NCBI GenBank assembly: GCA_905221205.1
Contig: CAJNCG010000001.1
Span: 496,001-560,000, forward strand
Length of the DNA: 64,000 nt
From: a bacterium
Lineage (GTDB): Bacteria; Bacillota; Bacilli; Lactobacillales; Streptococcaceae
Reading direction: 5' to 3'
Shown: positions 1 to 8,523 of the stretch, piece by piece
Layout: every line of letters starts with the position of its first letter
Position numbering within the stretch: the first letter of the stretch is position 1
The notes under the pieces: model-generated
Databases searched by the model: none
What the model was told of the DNA's origin: nothing
The model's input: only the letters and a program-made list of their open reading frames with translations
Position numbers and translations under genes: made by a program

Positions 1-804
1 TTCTTTAAAGATAGAAATCAAGAAAGAAAAACTTACCCCAGCCACAATCCCAATTAGCTGCATGACACTAAGGACAAAACTAGATAACTGGGCATCCCCA
101 AGTCCTCTTTCCACCATCAAACTTGGAATACGAATAGTAATAGCCGTATTGGTACAAACTACAACTGCCGCCTCTATAGCTAGGATAAAAATTAAGCCTT
201 TCATTTCTCGAGTTAAACGACTTGCTTCCTTCGCTTTTTTCTTGACTTCTTTCTTTTCCTTTCCATAAGGGACAAAGAGCAGATAAAGGGTCAGCACCAA
301 AAATCCAGCACTATAGGCTAGGAAGGTAGCTGTCCAACCAAAGGCCAACAACTGACCGACTGCCAAGGTAATGAGAGAAGCTCCTACGACCTCTGCAGAA
401 CCGCGTAGTCCTAACATCTGAATGCGCGTTTTTCCTTGATAGCGTTCACTAATAATGGAAATGGCCTTGGCATTGATCATCCCAACACCCAAACCAAAAA
501 GAATCCGTGTTCCAAAGACAAAAGGATAGGCCTGATACCAGAAGGGAGCCGTTCCACTCAGTGATAAAATCAACAAGCCCAAACTAATCTGTAAGCGCTC
601 AGGGAATATTTTTTCTAAGAAACCATTTAGTAGTAACATAATCATGATTCCAAAGGATGGCAAGCTCGCTAAGAGCTCAATTTGTTCCTTAGGATAACCT
701 TGATAATAGTCAAACATAGCTGGTAGAGCACTTGAAATCGAAAAGGAGGTAATCAAAACGAGGGAGAGAGCCAAAATACTGGCCCGTTCTAAAAATTGTT
801 TCAT
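1..804 (-). CDS. MFS transporter, N-terminal part
   Basis: Twelve-helix-type major facilitator transporter cut off by the window's left edge. From the ATG at 804, 268 codons are open to base 1. The protein begins MKQFLERASILALSLVLITS and shows successive hydrophobic segments, with a glycine-rich RILFGLGVGMINAKAISII stretch typical of the MFS helix 4 region and a basic KKEVKKKAKEASR central loop. The likely role is drug or solute efflux, but the substrate cannot be told. It is transcribed leftward. The 225-base gap to the next gene holds a BOX element. Confidence 0.8.
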   Translation of the reverse strand, partial: MKQFLERASILALSLVLITSFSISSALPAMFDYYQGYPKEQIELLASLPSFGIMIMLLLNGFLEKIFPERLQISLGLLILSLSGTAPFWYQAYPFVFGTRILFGLGVGMINAKAISIISERYQGKTRIQMLGLRGSAEVVGASLITLAVGQLLAFGWTATFLAYSAGFLVLTLYLLFVPYGKEKKEVKKKAKEASRLTREMKGLIFILAIEAAVVVCTNTAITIRIPSLMVERGLGDAQLSSFVLSVMQLIGIVAGVSFSFLISIFKE

Positions 805-923
805 GAAATCTCTTTCTATCTTTCTCTTAATCTTCTATTTTTTGATGGTTATCAAGCAAGAAAAGAAGAAGTCTCATTCGTATATAGACTCCTTCTTAAA
901 CTCGAAAATGAATCCCTTGTGTC

Positions 924-1031
924 TTATACTCAATGAAAATCAAAGAGCAAACTAGGAAGATAGCCGCAGGCTGTACTTGAGTACGGCAAGGCGAAACTGA
1001 CGTGGTTTGAATTTGATTTTCGAAGAGTATT
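924..1031 (-). repeat. BOX element, boxA-boxC, no boxB
   Basis: Read on the minus strand, it starts with the boxA signature (TACTCTTCGAAAATCAAATT, then CAAACCACGTCAG, GCCTTGCCGTA). It ends with boxC (CTTCCTAGTTTGCTCTTTG, then ATTTTCATTGAGTATAA). There is no CAAAACAGTGTTTTGAG boxB unit. The end of the element overlaps the TAA of the 1030-1659 gene. Confidence 0.93.
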
Positions 1032-1659
1032 AGGATGACTTTCTCTTGATTTGCTTGATAAAGTAGAAGATAAATCCTGCCACCATATAGGCAACAAAGA
1101 TAATCAGACACCACTTAAACACGACATCCCAACCCTTGTTTACATTCAAAAAGAAGTAAGGGAAGGGACTGACCTTAGAATTAGGAACATCAAGTTTCAG
1201 TACCAAGCCATTAAAAAGAGCAAAAATCATATACAGCAAGGGTAAAATCGTCCACACAACTGGATCCCAAATCTTGTATTGACCCTGTTTGTCAAAAAAG
1301 AGGGTATCCGCTAAAAACCAAAGTGGAACGATATAGTGGCAAAGGAAATTTTCCAGAGTATAGAAATTAGTCGCAATGGGCGCTAAGAGGAAATGGTAAA
1401 TCACACAGGTAATCATGATACTCATGGTGACCCCACCTTTTAAGCGCAAGAGACTTGGCCTTTGCCAGTTTTCACCTAAACGGCTCATAACCTTTAAGAG
1501 ATAGAGCGTAAAAATCGCTACTAAAAGATTTGACAGAACCGTATAATAGAGAAGCATCCCAAATCCACCATGCTTGGCGATTTCAAGATAAACTCCCGTA
1601 AAAGCCGCTAGAAACAAGAAGATACGGCTATAAAATACAAGTTTGTAGTGCTTTGACAT
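1030..1659 (-). CDS. Pr6Pr family membrane protein
   Basis: A 209-aa polytopic membrane protein with about six hydrophobic helices. It matches the Pr6Pr (FAR-17a/AIG1-like) pattern from memory, including a central PIATNFYTLENFLCHYIVPL segment and a basic C-terminus (FIKQIKRKSS). Its biochemical role is unknown. The ATG at 1659 lies two bases after the stop of the PhnA-like gene, so the two are probably co-transcribed. The stop codon lies in the terminal bases of a BOX element, which suggests insertion exactly at, or replacement of, the original 3' end. Confidence 0.7.
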   Translation of the reverse strand: MSKHYKLVFYSRIFLFLAAFTGVYLEIAKHGGFGMLLYYTVLSNLLVAIFTLYLLKVMSRLGENWQRPSLLRLKGGVTMSIMITCVIYHFLLAPIATNFYTLENFLCHYIVPLWFLADTLFFDKQGQYKIWDPVVWTILPLLYMIFALFNGLVLKLDVPNSKVSPFPYFFLNVNKGWDVVFKWCLIIFVAYMVAGFIFYFIKQIKRKSS

Positions 1660-1661
1660 GC

Positions 1662-2000
1662 TTAAATTTTCTTCACAAACTCTGATTTGAGTTTCATGGC
1701 ACCAAAGCCATCAATTTTACAGTCGATATTGTGGTCGCCTTCTACGATGCGGATATTCTTCACGCGCGTCCCTTGTTTCAAATCTTTTGGCGCACCTTTT
1801 ACTTTCAAATCCTTGATGAGGGTTACAGTATCACCATCAGCCAATTTATTTCCATTGGCATCGATAGCAACAAGGCCCTCTTCTACATCTGCAACTTCAG
1901 CAGGATTCCACTCATAAGCACACTCTGGGCAAACCAGTAGGGCACCGTCTTCGTAGACATACTCTGAGTTACATTTTGGGCAATTTGGTAGGTTGTTCAT
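1662..2000 (-). CDS. PhnA/YjdM-like zinc-ribbon protein
   Basis: A 112-aa protein with an N-terminal four-cysteine zinc ribbon (CPKC, then CPEC, about residues 8-27) and a C-terminal SH3-like domain containing [20 protein letters not shown]. This is the layout of the 'alkylphosphonate utilization operon protein PhnA' family, whose name is historical; no phosphonate genes are nearby. Length and domain order are complete. It is soluble and cytosolic. Its neighbour downstream is a membrane protein two bases away. Confidence 0.85.
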   Translation of the reverse strand: MNNLPNCPKCNSEYVYEDGALLVCPECAYEWNPAEVADVEEGLVAIDANGNKLADGDTVTLIKDLKVKGAPKDLKQGTRVKNIRIVEGDHNIDCKIDGFGAMKLKSEFVKKI

Positions 2001-2094
2001 GGTTTCTCCTTATCATCATTCACTATTCTTTGAAAATCAAAATTTCTCGAACAGCAACTATTATACCCTAAAATCAGCATTTTGACAAATTTAG

Positions 2095-2124
2095 AAAAAA
2101 CCGATATCAATCTATCGGCTTTTC
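2095..2124 (-). terminator. Intrinsic terminator after cmk
   Basis: CCGATA / TATCGG stem with a six-base loop, followed on the minus strand by a run of six T. It lies just past the cmk stop. Confidence 0.75.
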
Positions 2125-2129
2125 TACAT

Positions 2130-2801
2130 CTACATTCTTTTTTCAGCTTCTGCTTTGATTTTTTCAACTACTTCTTGAATGTTCAAGCCAGTTGTATCAA
2201 GGTAGACAGCGTCCTCTGCTTGTTTGAGAGGCGAAGTCTCACGATGACTATCCTTGTAGTCACGCGCAGCAATTTCCTCTTTTAGGGTTTCAAGGTCTGT
2301 TTCAATTCCCTTGGCAATATTTTCCTTGTAACGACGCTCTGCTCTCTCATCAACAGAGGCTACTAGGAAAATCTTGAGTTCAGCTTGAGGTAAAACAACT
2401 GTCCCGATATCACGCCCATCCATAACAATTCCACCTTGCTGGGCAATCTCTTGTTGGAGAGAAACTAGTTTCTCACGCACCTCAGGAATTGCTGCAATAG
2501 CAGAAACATGATTCGTCACTTCATTTTCACGGATAGGATGAGTAATATCCACATCTCCTACAAAAACAAGCTGCTCCCCAGTTTCTGAACGCCCAAAGCT
2601 GATTGGATGCTGGTCCAATAAGGCTAGAAGGGATTCGACTTCTTCAACTCCTAATTGGTTCTTGAGAGCCATGTAGGTCGCTGCACGATACATAGCACCT
2701 GTATCTAGGTAGGTGAATCCAAAGTCCTTGGCAATAATCTTTGCGACTGTACTCTTACCACTTGAAGCAGGACCGTCAATAGCAATTTGAATTGTTTTCA
2801 T
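2130..2801 (-). CDS. cmk: Cytidylate kinase
   Basis: Phosphorylates CMP and dCMP to the diphosphates in pyrimidine salvage and nucleic-acid precursor supply. The 223-aa protein opens with the P-loop [15 protein letters not shown] (about residues 6-20) and the CMP-binding [11 protein letters not shown] segment. It also has the [12 protein letters not shown] motif and the lid region with [10 protein letters not shown]. Length and motif order are normal for bacterial Cmk. It follows the LysM gene by eight bases, with an AGGAG ribosome site between them, so the two form an operon. Confidence 0.96.
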   Translation of the reverse strand: MKTIQIAIDGPASSGKSTVAKIIAKDFGFTYLDTGAMYRAATYMALKNQLGVEEVESLLALLDQHPISFGRSETGEQLVFVGDVDITHPIRENEVTNHVSAIAAIPEVREKLVSLQQEIAQQGGIVMDGRDIGTVVLPQAELKIFLVASVDERAERRYKENIAKGIETDLETLKEEIAARDYKDSHRETSPLKQAEDAVYLDTTGLNIQEVVEKIKAEAEKRM

Positions 2802-2809
2802 ATCAACTC

Positions 2810-3301
2810 CTATTTGATTTTGACAACATCACCTGGATTAGCAAACCAAGATCCTGTAGCCATATGGCCAGGATTCAAGGCTTCTAACTGAGCAATCGAA
2901 ATCCCAGCGCGAGCAGCAATGGCTGCTTCTCCTTCTCCAGCTAAGACTTTTGTAGTTCCTTCTGGATCAGTTGGATGTTCTGAGCTACTAGATGACTCTT
3001 CTGCCTTCTCCTCTGAACTAGAAGATGCCTGCTCTGAACTACTACTAGATGTAGAAGAGACTTGCTCTACTTTTGTATCTGAATCGTGAAAATCTTTCAA
3101 AGCTGCTGTGCGATTACTCCCACCCGACGAAAGATAGATCAGAACAATAATCATCACAACTACAATCACAAAGAAAACACTTGCTAAAATAGTTAAGATA
3201 CGATTAGCCAACACTCCTCCACCTTGTTCTCTCTTACGACGTTGTGTTCTTGTTTCTTCCTGATTCTCATAAATATCTTCTTGCCACGGTTCTTTTGCCA
3301 T
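2810..3301 (-). CDS. Membrane-anchored LysM-domain protein
   Basis: A 163-aa protein with a charged N-terminal cytoplasmic segment containing TQRRKREQ, one transmembrane helix (about residues 31-55, rich in V and I), a serine/glutamate-rich extracellular linker ([20 protein letters not shown]), and a C-terminal LysM fold ([20 protein letters not shown] ... NPGDVVKIK). LysM domains bind peptidoglycan, so the protein probably sits at the septum or wall with its N-terminus inside. It is first in an operon with cmk. It is divergent from the ferredoxin gene across only 45 bases. Confidence 0.85.
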   Translation of the reverse strand: MAKEPWQEDIYENQEETRTQRRKREQGGGVLANRILTILASVFFVIVVVMIIVLIYLSSGGSNRTAALKDFHDSDTKVEQVSSTSSSSSEQASSSSEEKAEESSSSSEHPTDPEGTTKVLAGEGEAAIAARAGISIAQLEALNPGHMATGSWFANPGDVVKIK

Positions 3302-3346
3302 ACCTTACTCCTTGTTTTTTTTTACTTTTCTTATTACAATATAAAT

Positions 3347-3550
3347 ATGAAAATCACACTTATACCTGAACGCTGCATTGCCTGTGGGCTCTGCCAAACT
3401 TATTCTGAATTATTTGATTACCACGATAATGGAATTGTGCGTTTTTACGATGATCCCGACCAACTAGAAAAAGAAATTTCTCCTAGCCAGGACGTCGTAG
3501 AAGCTGTTAGAAACTGTCCGACACGTGCCTTGATTAAAGATCAAGTCTAA
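3347..3550 (+). CDS. Single-cluster 4Fe-4S ferredoxin
   Basis: A 67-aa acidic electron carrier. It has one binding motif, CIACGLC near residue 10 followed by NCPTRAL near residue 56, giving four cysteines for one 4Fe-4S cluster, as in Bacillus-type Fer. I chose the ATG at 3347 because it begins the conserved MKITLIPERC start. A longer in-frame ORF begins at 3224 but runs back through the divergent LysM gene. It stands alone, so its redox partner cannot be read from context. Confidence 0.9.
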   Translation: MKITLIPERCIACGLCQTYSELFDYHDNGIVRFYDDPDQLEKEISPSQDVVEAVRNCPTRALIKDQV

Positions 3551-3601
3551 TATCAACAAGAACGTTCCACTCCTTCTAGTTTAGCATATTTCCATGCAAA
3601 A

Positions 3602-4567
3602 TTATAGTCTTTTCTCTTTATTTTTTTCTGTAAAATCAGGAAGGTCACTTTTTTCTTTGATAAGATAAAGTGGTCTTTTTTTAGTCTCTAGATAAATCTT
3701 ACTGATGTACTTACCGAGAATCCCAATGGTCAAGAGTTGAATACCTCCAAGAAAGAGAATAACAGCCATCAGAGAGGTCCAACCTGATGTCGGATTGCCC
3801 AAAATGAGGGTCCGAACTACTACAAAAAAGGTCATAAGTAGAGAAATAAAACAAGATAGGAGACCTGCCACAAAGGCGATAATCAAGGGAAAATCTGAAA
3901 AGTTAACAATCCCTTCAATGGAGTAGAAAAAGAGTTGCCTAAAACTCCAACTGGTCTTGCCAGCCTGTCTTTCGACATTGGGATAGTCCAGATAGTGGGT
4001 TTTAAAACCCACCCAGGCAAAGAGTCCCTTGGAAAAACGATTGGACTCTGTCAAACTTAAAATGGCATCGACTACAGACCTTCTCATCATGCGAAAATCA
4101 CGGACACCTGACGGTAAGGCTACTGGACTAATTTTTTGCATGAGGCGATAAAAAAGATTAGCACAAAAACTGCGAAAGAAGGGTTCTCCCTCCCGACTAG
4201 TTCTCCGTGTTCCAACGCAGTCCAAGTCTGCATTTTGGTCTAGTAAAGCTTTCATCTCAAGTAACATACTAGGAGGATCTTGGAGGTCCGCATCCATTAC
4301 CACCACCAGATCTCCTGTCGCATACTGCAAGCCTGCATAGAGGGCTGCTTCTTTGCCAAAATTTCGAGAGAAAGAAAGATAATGTACTGCCGGATTTTGC
4401 TCCCGATAGGCCTTTAAGAGTTCCAAGGTCCCATCACTCGATCCATCATCGACAAAGACATACTCGATTTCTGCTCCCAAGTCAGGAATTAAATCTTCCA
4501 AAGCCTGATAAAAAAGAGGAAGTACTTCCTCTTCGTTTAAACAGGGGACAATGATTGAAATCACCAT
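3602..4567 (-). CDS. GT2 glycosyltransferase, bactoprenol-glucosyltransferase type
   Basis: A 321-aa GT-A fold enzyme. It opens VISIIVPCLNEEEVLPLF, carries the metal-binding VVMDADLQDPP (DxD) segment, and has two C-terminal transmembrane helices, as in the GtrB/YfdH/DPM1-like group that loads sugars onto polyprenyl phosphate. I chose the ATG at 4567, one base after the galE stop; an in-frame ATG at 4585 inside galE is possible. Coupling to galE suggests a UDP-glucose or UDP-galactose donor for a surface polymer. The exact acceptor is unknown. Confidence 0.85.
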   Translation of the reverse strand: MVISIIVPCLNEEEVLPLFYQALEDLIPDLGAEIEYVFVDDGSSDGTLELLKAYREQNPAVHYLSFSRNFGKEAALYAGLQYATGDLVVVMDADLQDPPSMLLEMKALLDQNADLDCVGTRRTSREGEPFFRSFCANLFYRLMQKISPVALPSGVRDFRMMRRSVVDAILSLTESNRFSKGLFAWVGFKTHYLDYPNVERQAGKTSWSFRQLFFYSIEGIVNFSDFPLIIAFVAGLLSCFISLLMTFFVVVRTLILGNPTSGWTSLMAVILFLGGIQLLTIGILGKYISKIYLETKKRPLYLIKEKSDLPDFTEKNKEKRL

Positions 4568-4568
4568 C

Positions 4569-5588
4569 TTAGTCTTCAAATCCATTTGGATGCTTGCTTT
4601 GCCAACGCCATGCGTCTTCACACATTTGGGTGATGTCGAGTTCTGCTTCCCAGCCCAGTTCTGCTTTGGCTTTTGCAGGATCTGAATAGCAGGCTGCAAT
4701 GTCACCTGGGCGACGGTCTACAATGCGGTAAGGAATTGGGCGTCCCACAGCTTTTTCCATGTTTTGGATAATTTCAAGAACAGAATAGCCTTTACCTGTT
4801 CCAAGATTATAAACGTTTAGACCTGAGCCTTTTTGGATTTTTTTCAGAGCTGCAACGTGACCTTTAGCCAAATCGACAACGTGGATATAGTCACGAACAC
4901 CAGTTCCGTCTTCCGTATCGTAATCATCTCCAAATACTTGCACTTGCTCTAATTTTCCAACGGCTACTTGAGTCACATATGGCAAGAGATTGTTTGGAAT
5001 ACCGTTTGGATTCTCTCCTAAATCACCACTCTCATGGGCTCCGATTGGGTTAAAGTAACGAAGCAAGACCACATTCCATTCTGAGTCTGCCTTGTAGATA
5101 TCGGTCAAAATTTCCTCTAGCATGAGCTTGGTACGACCGTATGGATTGGTCACTGAAAGTGGGAAATCTTCCAAGATAGGCACTGTATGAGGATCTCCGT
5201 AAACTGTCGCAGAAGAACTGAAAATGATGTTTTTACAGTTGGCTTCTTCCATGGCTTTCAAAAGGCTAACAGTTCCTGCGATATTGTTGTCATAGTAGGC
5301 AAGAGGGATACGAGTGGATTCACCGACAGCCTTCAAACCAGCAAAGTGAATGACACCCGTTGGTTCTTCTTGCTTGAAAATATCTCTGAGAGTATCCGTA
5401 TCACGGATATCTGCCTCATAGAAAGGAATTTCAACTCCTGTAATTCTTTCAACAACTTCTAAACTTTTGCGATTGCTGTTGACAAGGTTATCCACCACAA
5501 CAACCTGATGACCTGCTTGGATTAACTCAATAACAGTGTGGGTTCCGATAAAACCAGCTCCACCCGTTACCAAAATCTTTTCTTGCAT
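4569..5588 (-). CDS. galE: UDP-glucose 4-epimerase
   Basis: Interconverts UDP-glucose and UDP-galactose. The 339-aa protein starts with the NAD-binding motif VTGGAGFIGTHT (about residues 7-18) and has the catalytic Ser/Tyr/Lys set (FSSSATVYGDP, then NPYGRTK). It ends with the usual CEDAWRWQSKHPNGF. Length is typical of short-chain dehydrogenase epimerases. The downstream glycosyltransferase starts one base after its stop, so epimerised donor and transferase are probably made together for a surface glycan. Confidence 0.95.
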   Translation of the reverse strand: MQEKILVTGGAGFIGTHTVIELIQAGHQVVVVDNLVNSNRKSLEVVERITGVEIPFYEADIRDTDTLRDIFKQEEPTGVIHFAGLKAVGESTRIPLAYYDNNIAGTVSLLKAMEEANCKNIIFSSSATVYGDPHTVPILEDFPLSVTNPYGRTKLMLEEILTDIYKADSEWNVVLLRYFNPIGAHESGDLGENPNGIPNNLLPYVTQVAVGKLEQVQVFGDDYDTEDGTGVRDYIHVVDLAKGHVAALKKIQKGSGLNVYNLGTGKGYSVLEIIQNMEKAVGRPIPYRIVDRRPGDIAACYSDPAKAKAELGWEAELDITQMCEDAWRWQSKHPNGFED

Positions 5589-5688
5589 CTTCTTTCCTCG
5601 ATTCTCGGATTTTTTCTTATTTTACCATTTTTGATAGGGAATGTCATTTGCCATCCTAGGGGCAAGGCTAAAATTTCAGTAAAATATT

Positions 5689-5842
5689 TATACTCTTCGA
5701 AAATCAAATTCAAACCACGTCAACGTCGCCTTGCCGTGGGTATGGTTACTGACTTCGTCAGTTCTATCCACAACCTCAAAACAGTGTTTTGAGCAGCCCA
5801 CGGTTAGCTTCCTAGTTTGATCTTTGATTTTCATTGAGTATT
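5689..5842 (+). repeat. BOX element, boxA-boxB-boxC
   Basis: It begins TATACTCTTCGAAAATC (boxA) and contains one boxB unit with CTCAAAACAGTGTTTTGAG. It ends with boxC (GCTTCCTAGTTTGATC, then ATTTTCATTGAGTATTA). It fills the galE upstream gap and overlaps the TAA stop of the FAD oxidase gene by two bases. Confidence 0.95.
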
Positions 5843-6944
5843 ATTCGCTTTTTACTCGTTTGACATAGTTTTCAATTGGGTAGTTTACTGGATCCAAGAT
5901 CAACTCCTTGTCTTGGACCAGCTGGGCTAGATGGTAACCAATGATAGGACCAGTTGTGAGGCCAGATGAACCTAGGCCACTGGCTGCATAGACACCTGCC
6001 AAGTCGGGTACTTGCCCAAAGAAAGGTGAGAAATCACTTGTATAGGCACGAATTCCCACGCGCTCACCTGTTGATTTCGCTTCTGCCAAGGTTGGGTAGT
6101 GAGGCAAGGCCGCCTCCTCCATTTGTTGGAGCAAGGTGTCATCCACCGTCAAATCAAATCCCATATCATTTTCATGGGTAGCGCCTAGGGACAATTTCCC
6201 ACCTGCAAAAGGAATCAAATCCCACTCCCCTTCTGGCATGACAACAGGGTAAGATTCCATGTCTTGAGCAAGCTGATAATCTAGGAGTTGGCCTTTTTGG
6301 GGACGAACATCCACTTCATATCCTAAAGGCTCTAACAGGTGTCCCAACCAAGCTCCCGTCGCCAAAATAACCTGATCAAACGCCTCTTCACCAATCTGGT
6401 AACCTGATGATAAAGGTGTCAGAGTTACTTTTTCTTTGACCAGCTTGACTTGACTAGCTTCGAGCAAACGAGTCACTAAGAGTTGACCATCCACTCTCGC
6501 TCCACCAGAAGCATAGAGCAGGCTGTCAAATCCCTGCAAAACAGGGAATAATTCATTAGCTGAGGCTTGATCTAAAATAGCTAACTGACCTATCAAGGGG
6601 GATTCTTCTCTGCGCTGGAGGGCTAGTTGATAGAGTTCTTCCAACTTAGATTCATCCCTTTTCAGGAGAAAGACTCCCGAGCGCTGGTAAAAGTCAATCT
6701 CCTGACCAGACTTTTCTAAATCAGCCAACAAATCCACATAAAAGTCAGCCCCTAAGCGCGCCATCTTGTACCATGCTTTATTGCGGCGTTTTGAAAACCA
6801 AGGACTGATAATGCCCGCTGCGGCCTTGGTAGCCTGACCCTGTCCATAGTCAAAAACGGTCACCTCTAAGTCACTTTCTTTCGAGAGGTAGTAGGCAGCT
6901 GTTGCCCCCACAATCCCTGCTCCGATAATGGCTACTTTTTTCAT
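5841..6944 (-). CDS. FAD-dependent amino-acid oxidase (DadA/ThiO/SoxA-like)
   Basis: A 367-aa flavoenzyme. The Rossmann motif VAIIGAGIVGATAAYYLS sits at the very N-terminus, and the C-terminal YAASGLGSSGLTTGP segment matches the glycine/D-amino-acid oxidase family. It likely deaminates a small amino acid; the substrate is not readable. I chose the ATG at 6944 with an AAGGTGA ribosome site; a GTG three codons upstream is less well placed. It is third in a leftward trmK, Nif3-like, oxidase run. Its stop codon lies in the end of a BOX element. Confidence 0.85.
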   Translation of the reverse strand: MKKVAIIGAGIVGATAAYYLSKESDLEVTVFDYGQGQATKAAAGIISPWFSKRRNKAWYKMARLGADFYVDLLADLEKSGQEIDFYQRSGVFLLKRDESKLEELYQLALQRREESPLIGQLAILDQASANELFPVLQGFDSLLYASGGARVDGQLLVTRLLEASQVKLVKEKVTLTPLSSGYQIGEEAFDQVILATGAWLGHLLEPLGYEVDVRPQKGQLLDYQLAQDMESYPVVMPEGEWDLIPFAGGKLSLGATHENDMGFDLTVDDTLLQQMEEAALPHYPTLAEAKSTGERVGIRAYTSDFSPFFGQVPDLAGVYAASGLGSSGLTTGPIIGYHLAQLVQDKELILDPVNYPIENYVKRVKSE

Positions 6945-6960
6945 TGTCTTCACCTTCTAA

Positions 6961-7758
6961 CTAGATATGGTGGAAAGGGTTGGTTGATGTTTGACTAGGC
7001 AAAATATCAATAGACCAGCCCTTCTCTGCCTTCCATTGAGTAAGGAGTGCTGCGATTTTTTCCACAAAAAGCACTTCTATATAGTGACCAGGATCCAATG
7101 CCAGCAAGCCATCAGACAGCATATCCTGAGCTGTGTGGTAGTAGATGTCGCCAGTAATATAGACATCTGCCCCCTTAGCTAAAGCATCCTTATAGAAAGA
7201 CTGCCCGCTACCACCACAGATGGCCACTCTTGAAATAGGCTTCTGCAAATCACTCTCTTGATAATGCACCAATCGAAGGCTATCTAGACCAAAGACTTGC
7301 TTGACATGATGGGCCAATTCTCCAAATGTCTGAGGTTGAATATTTCCAATACGACCAATCCCACGTTCAGAACCTGTCTCCTGAAGATAAGTCGTCTCCT
7401 CGATTCCTAGCATCTGACAAAACCAGTCATTGAGACCATTTTCAACGATGTCAATATTGGTATGGCTGACATAAACTGCGATGTCATGCTTGATCAGGTC
7501 GATGTAAATCTGATTTTGCGGACGGCTGGCTACCAAGTCCTTAATAGGACGAAAAATCGGTGCGTGCTTGACGATAATCAAATTCACACCCTTTTCAATA
7601 GCTTCAGCCACCGTTTCTTCACGAATATCGAGAGCCACCATGACACTTTGGATATCCTTGTCCAAAGTTCCAATTTGCAGGCCACGACCGTCGCCTTCCA
7701 TTGAAAATTCCTGAGGGCAAAAGGCTTCATACGCGTTAATCACTTCACTTGCTAACAT
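6961..7758 (-). CDS. Nif3-like dinuclear metal centre protein
   Basis: A 265-aa member of the Nif3/YqfO family, which has a two-metal site and an unresolved, possibly GTP-cyclohydrolase-like, role. Visible family motifs are [44 protein letters not shown] and the C-terminal [14 protein letters not shown], which supply His/Asp/Glu metal ligands. It is the short form without the middle PII-like insert. Its start overlaps the trmK 3' end by 14 bases, the usual pairing in Firmicutes. Confidence 0.92.
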   Translation of the reverse strand: MLASEVINAYEAFCPQEFSMEGDGRGLQIGTLDKDIQSVMVALDIREETVAEAIEKGVNLIIVKHAPIFRPIKDLVASRPQNQIYIDLIKHDIAVYVSHTNIDIVENGLNDWFCQMLGIEETTYLQETGSERGIGRIGNIQPQTFGELAHHVKQVFGLDSLRLVHYQESDLQKPISRVAICGGSGQSFYKDALAKGADVYITGDIYYHTAQDMLSDGLLALDPGHYIEVLFVEKIAALLTQWKAEKGWSIDILPSQTSTNPFHHI

Positions 7759-8422
7759 GGAGCACCTCCTTGATGGCTTGAATTTTATCTACTAGAACTT
7801 GACGTTCCTCCAGATTTTTTTCTGGGATTTGGTTAAGGGCAAACTCTAGCTTATCCGCTTCTTTTTGCCATTTTTGGGCAAAGACTGGACTGTTCTCTTT
7901 GGACAAAAAAGGACCAAAGCGGACATCGCTGGCTGATAACTTCATTTGTCCTGCTTCCACAACTAGAATTTCATAAAACTTGCCTGCTTCTTCTAGAATA
8001 CTTTCTGCTACAATCTGAAAACCATTGTCTTGCAACCAAATGCGCAAATCATCTTCACGATTATTGGGCTGGAGAATCAAACGCTCTACATTAGCTAACT
8101 TGTCCAAGCCTTCTTCTAAAATCCTAGCAATCAAACGGCCTCCCATACCTGCAATGGTGATGACCGATACCTGATCTGCCTCTTCAAAGGCTGCCAAGCC
8201 ATTGGCTAAACGGACTTGGATTTTCTCCTTTAGGCCGTGATCCTCAACATTTTTAACCGCAGACTGGTAAGGACCTTCCACCACCTCCCCTGCAATGGCG
8301 CTTTTGATTTGGCCTCTCTCGACTAACTCGATTGGCAGATAAGCATGGTCACTCCCCACATCTAATAAAATGGCACCTTGTGGCACAAAGGAAGCCACTA
8401 ATTCTAATCTCTTTGAAATCAT
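7745..8422 (-). CDS. trmK: tRNA (adenine(22)-N1)-methyltransferase
   Basis: Methylates N1 of A22 in tRNAs using SAM. The 225-aa protein has the SAM motif [15 protein letters not shown] (about residues 20-34), the catalytic-region [18 protein letters not shown], and [16 protein letters not shown], all hallmarks of the TrmK (YqfN) family. It has the C-terminal helical coiled coil. The next gene overlaps its end, as in other Firmicutes. A strong terminator separates it from the upstream P-type ATPase. Confidence 0.93.
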   Translation of the reverse strand: MISKRLELVASFVPQGAILLDVGSDHAYLPIELVERGQIKSAIAGEVVEGPYQSAVKNVEDHGLKEKIQVRLANGLAAFEEADQVSVITIAGMGGRLIARILEEGLDKLANVERLILQPNNREDDLRIWLQDNGFQIVAESILEEAGKFYEILVVEAGQMKLSASDVRFGPFLSKENSPVFAQKWQKEADKLEFALNQIPEKNLEERQVLVDKIQAIKEVLHVSK

Positions 8423-8489
8423 CTTCTCTCACTTTCCAAAACTCTGTTACCTCTTATTATACCACATTTCAGCTAGCAATCTTGCACCT

Positions 8490-8520
8490 AAAAAAACCGC
8501 AATCCACAGATTGCAGTCTT
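8490..8520 (-). terminator. Terminator after P-type ATPase
   Basis: GCAATC / GATTGC stem with loop; on the minus strand it is followed by seven T after CGG. It sits four bases past the ATPase stop. Confidence 0.8.
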
Positions 8521-8523
8521 TCT

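Noticed and set aside
121..136. TACGAATA resembling a ComX (SigX) cin-box
   Set aside because: It lies within the MFS coding sequence on the antisense strand, with no gene placed downstream on that strand.
896..1114. 72-codon minus-strand ORF across the BOX element
   Set aside because: It is a reading frame created by the repeat and overlaps the Pr6Pr gene; there is no ribosome site.
3224..3346. Longer N-terminus for the ferredoxin
   Set aside because: The extension is a hydrophobic translation of the divergent LysM gene's 5' region; the family starts at the ATG at 3347.
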